Source: Owenweeksia sp. (GTDB lineage: Bacteria; Bacteroidota; Bacteroidia; Flavobacteriales; Schleiferiaceae). From it: a DNA stretch of 64,000 nucleotides. Every line of letters starts with the position of its first letter. The first letter of the stretch is position 1. The stretch is from NCBI GenBank assembly GCA_002695025.1, contig NZNV01000001.1, positions 248,001-312,000 of the forward strand. Direction: 5' to 3'. Shown piece by piece: positions 61,329 to 64,000 of this stretch. The notes below the pieces were generated by a model. That model ran no database searches and was not told the DNA's origin. It worked only from the letters and a program-made list of their open reading frames with translations. A program made the position numbers and the translations under genes.

Positions 61329-63087
61329 TATCAGTGGCAAGGCCTTTGACCTGGGCTTGCTCAGAAAGATCATGCGTTATGTAGCACCCTACCGTTGGGT
61401 GTTTTACACAGCATTGTTCCTTACCATGTTGCTTTCCGTTCTGGCTACAGCGCGCCCATTGCTTATACAGTACGTTATTGATCATTTTGTGATCACTCCG
61501 GATCCTGAGGGCTTGCTCAATTATACACTCTTGTTGCTTGGCTTGCTGGTAGTGGAATCATTTGTGCAATTCCTGTTCACCTACGGAGCCAATCATCTAG
61601 GACAAAATATTATCCGCGACCTGCGGGTTCAGCTCTACGAACATATTCTCTCCTTTAAACTGCGTTATTTTGATAAAACGCCCATTGGCACGCTGGTAAC
61701 CCGTGCGGTTTCGGATATTGAGACCATTGCCAACATCTTTGCGGAAGGTATTCTGGTTATCTACGGTGACCTCTTCAAGATCGTTGTGATGGTTGGGGCC
61801 ATGTTTTACTTTTTTGATTACCGCCTGGTGCTGATCTCTTTATCCGTAGTACCTGTGCTGTACTATGCCACACGTATCTTCCAGATCAAGATCAAATCAT
61901 CCTTCCAGGATGTGCGTACTCAGGTAGCGGCACTCAATGCGTTTGTGCAAGAGCACCTTACCGGGATGAACATCGTGCAGATCTTCAATCGTGAGGATGC
62001 TGAAATGGAGAAATTCCAGGCCATCAATGAAAAGCATAAGCAGGCCAACATCCGTTCCATATGGTATTTCTCCATATTTCTTCCGGTAATTGAGATCATG
62101 AGCGCTATTTCCATTGGTTTGGCCGTTTGGTTTGGTGGTTTGCAGGCCGCCACCGGAGGCTACGTAACCCTGGGTGACCTTACCGCATTGATCATTTTCA
62201 TCAACATGCTCTTTCGTCCTTTGAGGCAACTGGCGGATCGTTTTAATACCCTGCAAATGGGTATGGTGGCCAGTGAGAGGGTCTTCAAAATACTGGAAAC
62301 CTCAGAACATATTGCTGATACTGGTCACCGCGACCTGGAGAGTGTAAAAGGTGATATAGAGTTCAAGAATGTGAAATTCGGTTATAAGGAGGACGAGATC
62401 ATCCTCAAAGGAGTTTCATTTAGTGTAAATAAAGGGCAAACACTGGCTATTGTAGGAGCCACGGGAGCTGGTAAGTCTACTATTATTAATCTCCTAAGCC
62501 GCTTTTACGAAATATGGGAAGGCGAGATACTGGTGGATGGTCAGAATATAAAGGACATCACCCTTTCTTCCCTACGTGAGAATATTGCCGTGGTTTTACA
62601 GGATGTATTCCTTTTCTCCGATTCTATTTACAACAACATTACCCTTAACAAGGAGATCCCCCTGGACGAAGTACAGGCCGCTGCCGCTTTTATAGGTGTG
62701 GATGAGTTTATCGGAAATTTACCCGATCAATACGATTATAATGTTCGGGAGCGAGGCAATATGTTGTCGGTAGGACAGAGGCAGTTACTGGCCTTCCTGA
62801 GGGCCTATGTGTCCAATCCTTCGGTATTGGTACTGGATGAAGCTACCAGTTCCATTGATACACAAAGTGAAGCTCTCATTCAAAAGGCCATAGATAAGCT
62901 TACCGAAGGCCGTACTTCTATTATTATTGCCCACCGCCTGGCTACCATCAAAAAAGCGGATAAGATACTGGTAATGGATAAAGGGCAGGTAGTGGAGCAG
63001 GGGAATCACAACGAACTTCTGGCAAAAGGCGGTTATTATACACGCCTGTACGAAATGCAATTCAAGGCCGAAGAGGAAGCAATCTGA
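61318..63087 (+). CDS. ABC exporter with fused membrane and ATPase domains (MsbA/LmrA type)
   Basis: The 589-residue protein has six membrane helices in its first 315 residues (for example WVFYTALFLTMLLSVLATA) and an ATPase domain with Walker A VGATGAGKST, Q loop AVVLQDVFLF, signature MLSVGQRQLL (SVGQ in place of SGGQ) and Walker B SVLVLDEATSS. It works as a dimer that exports lipids, drugs or peptides. The substrate is unknown, though MsbA-like lipid export is common. It is coupled with truA. Confidence 0.93.
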   Translation: MASSISGKAFDLGLLRKIMRYVAPYRWVFYTALFLTMLLSVLATARPLLIQYVIDHFVITPDPEGLLNYTLLLLGLLVVESFVQFLFTYGANHLGQNIIRDLRVQLYEHILSFKLRYFDKTPIGTLVTRAVSDIETIANIFAEGILVIYGDLFKIVVMVGAMFYFFDYRLVLISLSVVPVLYYATRIFQIKIKSSFQDVRTQVAALNAFVQEHLTGMNIVQIFNREDAEMEKFQAINEKHKQANIRSIWYFSIFLPVIEIMSAISIGLAVWFGGLQAATGGYVTLGDLTALIIFINMLFRPLRQLADRFNTLQMGMVASERVFKILETSEHIADTGHRDLESVKGDIEFKNVKFGYKEDEIILKGVSFSVNKGQTLAIVGATGAGKSTIINLLSRFYEIWEGEILVDGQNIKDITLSSLRENIAVVLQDVFLFSDSIYNNITLNKEIPLDEVQAAAAFIGVDEFIGNLPDQYDYNVRERGNMLSVGQRQLLAFLRAYVSNPSVLVLDEATSSIDTQSEALIQKAIDKLTEGRTSIIIAHRLATIKKADKILVMDKGQVVEQGNHNELLAKGGYYTRLYEMQFKAEEEAI

Positions 63088-63128
63088 GATGTAGTGAAAA
63101 ACAACAGCAGGAAATAAATCTCGACAAA

Positions 63129-63160
63129 CTTGTTTATTTTGTAAACTAAATTTACATTTG
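63129..63160 (+). promoter_or_regulatory. Promoter of the membrane protein/regulator pair
   Basis: CTTG (63129-63132), 20-base spacer and TACATTTG (63153-63160) match the Bacteroidota promoter with one mismatch in the -33 box. The ATG follows at 63182. Confidence 0.55.
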
Positions 63161-63181
63161 ATTATCTTAAAGCCTACAAAC

Positions 63182-63781
63182 ATGGAAAATCAAATTACCG
63201 AGCAGGAGAGTCTGCAGATTATACGTGGCATGATCAACCGAGCCAAAATCAACCTCAGTGAAGGAAGTATATTTTATCTGATCTGGGGTTGGGCGGTATT
63301 ACTGGCCGTAGTAGCTCAATATCTTATGCTTACAATATTCGTAACCGAATACCACTGGGTGGTTTGGCCGGCCTTAATGACCCTGGGGGCCGTGGTAAGT
63401 ATATTAGCGGGAAGAAAACAATCCAAAAAGCAGAAGTATGTGACTTTTGTTGACCATACCATGGGTTTTCTTTGGGGAGGTTTTGTCATCTTCCTTTTCG
63501 CCATACTTCTCCTGAGCTCACAAATAGGTTGGGTCAATACCTATCTGCTCATTATCGGACTATATGGCCTGGGCACTTTTGTTTCCGGGGGAGTTTTACG
63601 GTTCAGGCCCTTGATCATTGGCGGGGTGGTAAGCCTGATCCTGGCCTTTGGTGGAATCCTGGCTCATAATTCCATTACCGATTTTACCCAGGTATTGCTG
63701 ATGCTGGGTGCGAGTATAATCTGCAGTTACCTGATCCCGGGTTATTTGCTGCGCGCCAAAGGTAATGCCCATGCTGCCTGA
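63182..63781 (+). CDS. Polytopic membrane protein of unknown function
   Basis: From ATG 63182 the 199-residue protein has an acidic N-terminus (ENQITEQESLQIIRGMINRAK) and about five transmembrane segments in two groups (FYLIWGWAVLLAVVAQYLML, WPALMTLGAVVSILAG, FLWGGFVIFLFAILLL, TYLLIIGLYGLGTFV, PLIIGGVVSLILAFGGIL). The loop RKQSKKQKY is cytoplasmic. It overlaps the regulator gene by 11 bases, so the two form one unit. It may be a sensor or target of that regulator; not recognised as a named family. Confidence 0.78.
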   Translation: MENQITEQESLQIIRGMINRAKINLSEGSIFYLIWGWAVLLAVVAQYLMLTIFVTEYHWVVWPALMTLGAVVSILAGRKQSKKQKYVTFVDHTMGFLWGGFVIFLFAILLLSSQIGWVNTYLLIIGLYGLGTFVSGGVLRFRPLIIGGVVSLILAFGGILAHNSITDFTQVLLMLGASIICSYLIPGYLLRAKGNAHAA

Positions 63782-64000
63782 ACTGGATCCATTATTACAT
63801 TCACAACTCCGTTTGCAGATCATGTCACTTTTGGCGGGGATTTCCTCGGCAGAATTTAATTTTCTCCTGGAGGAAACCGGTGCTACACGGGGTAATGTAT
63901 CGGTACAGATCAAAAAATTATCGGAAGCAGGTTACATCAAGGTCTCCAAATCCTTTGGTGAAAGTTACCCTTTAACCACCTGTAATATAACAGATAAAGG
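63771..64000 (+). CDS. Winged-helix transcriptional regulator (partial at window end)
   Basis: The frame starts at ATG 63771 and runs off the window after 76 codons. The visible part is MLPELDPLLHSQLRLQIMSLL, then SSAEFNFLLEETGATRGNVSVQI and KKLSEAGYIKVSKSF, which is a winged-helix domain of the MarR/ArsR-like branch (helix, helix-turn-helix, wing ESYPLTTCNITDK). It is likely a repressor for its own operon with the membrane protein upstream. The overlap of 11 bases indicates translational coupling. Confidence 0.85.
   Translation, partial: MLPELDPLLHSQLRLQIMSLLAGISSAEFNFLLEETGATRGNVSVQIKKLSEAGYIKVSKSFGESYPLTTCNITDK

Noticed and set aside
1-64000. Mobile elements, prophage, toxin-antitoxin or defence island
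   Set aside because: No transposase, integrase, phage structural gene, restriction or abortive-infection domain was recognised in the frames, and no flanking direct repeats were seen by eye.

Overview
The window comes from a Bacteroidota chromosome, most likely a marine-type member of the Flavobacteriales (Cryomorphaceae/Schleiferiaceae-like). This is inferred from several things: secreted proteins with C-terminal type IX secretion (T9SS) sorting domains, a Rho factor with a long N/Q/K-rich insertion, a fused alpha-beta 2-oxoacid dehydrogenase E1, an S46 dipeptidyl peptidase, PadR-PspC and TetR-ABC1 kinase pairs, DUF4293 and DUF6095 genes, and many promoters of the Bacteroidota type (TTTG, about 20 bases, TAnnTTTG). 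Base composition is moderate except for an AT-rich patch near 51.5-52.6 kb. No tRNA, rRNA, CRISPR array, insertion sequence or prophage was seen. Coding density is high, and most genes overlap or sit a few bases from a same-strand neighbour.

Layout. 1-4.4 kb (minus): an SLC13-type transporter cut by the window edge, a BASS-family symporter, a GT4 glycosyltransferase and a photolyase-related protein that lacks the usual iron-sulfur cysteines. 4.5-8.4 kb: a hybrid histidine kinase (kinase, receiver, Hpt) convergent with an NtrC-type sigma-54 activator, together a plausible four-step phosphorelay. 8.5-9.5 kb: two small secreted paralogues with a PepSY-like pattern. 9.5-13.4 kb (plus): TetR regulator, ABC1/UbiB kinase, a small envelope protein, a Nudix hydrolase and an esterase. 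13.4-18.6 kb (minus): a carboxypeptidase-regulatory-domain protein, MurQ, an RsmB-like rRNA methyltransferase and the fused E1 enzyme. 18.8-21.6 kb: a large M1-like protein with degenerate zinc ligands and a barrel-like C-terminus. 21.7-24.7 kb: a lipoprotein-DUF4252-PadR-PspC operon.

24.8-31 kb (minus): two compact operons (DinB, NRDE, ATP-grasp; and zinc ribbon, DinB, NTF2-like, GT2, NDH-2). 31-34 kb: UvrA, divergent from an ECF sigma factor followed by an untracked 48-residue ORF. 35-39.4 kb: DUF427, a cold shock protein, a T9SS cargo protein and a DPP11-like S46 peptidase. 39.4-42.1 kb (minus): an RsmI-like methyltransferase, a low-molecular-weight phosphatase and DnaA. 42.4-49.6 kb: thioesterase, T9SS-targeted thermolysin-like peptidase, YigZ-like protein, DMT exporter, RibD, MFS pump and a CarboxypepD_reg-like protein. 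49.7-57.7 kb (plus): EttA, an AT-rich patch with a lone lipoprotein, a tandemly duplicated lipoprotein pair and a 1326-residue secreted metzincin with a beta-helix-like region. 57.8-64 kb: Rho, DUF4293, phosphoesterase, TruA, ABC exporter, and a membrane protein with a winged-helix regulator that runs off the end.

Most of the window is core housekeeping. I found no clear new defence or metabolic system. The best leads are the degenerate M1-barrel protein, the photolyase without cluster cysteines, the 48-residue ORF behind the sigma factor, the duplicated lipoproteins in the AT-rich patch, and the rRNA methyltransferase whose conserved N-terminus seems to begin before any normal start codon.
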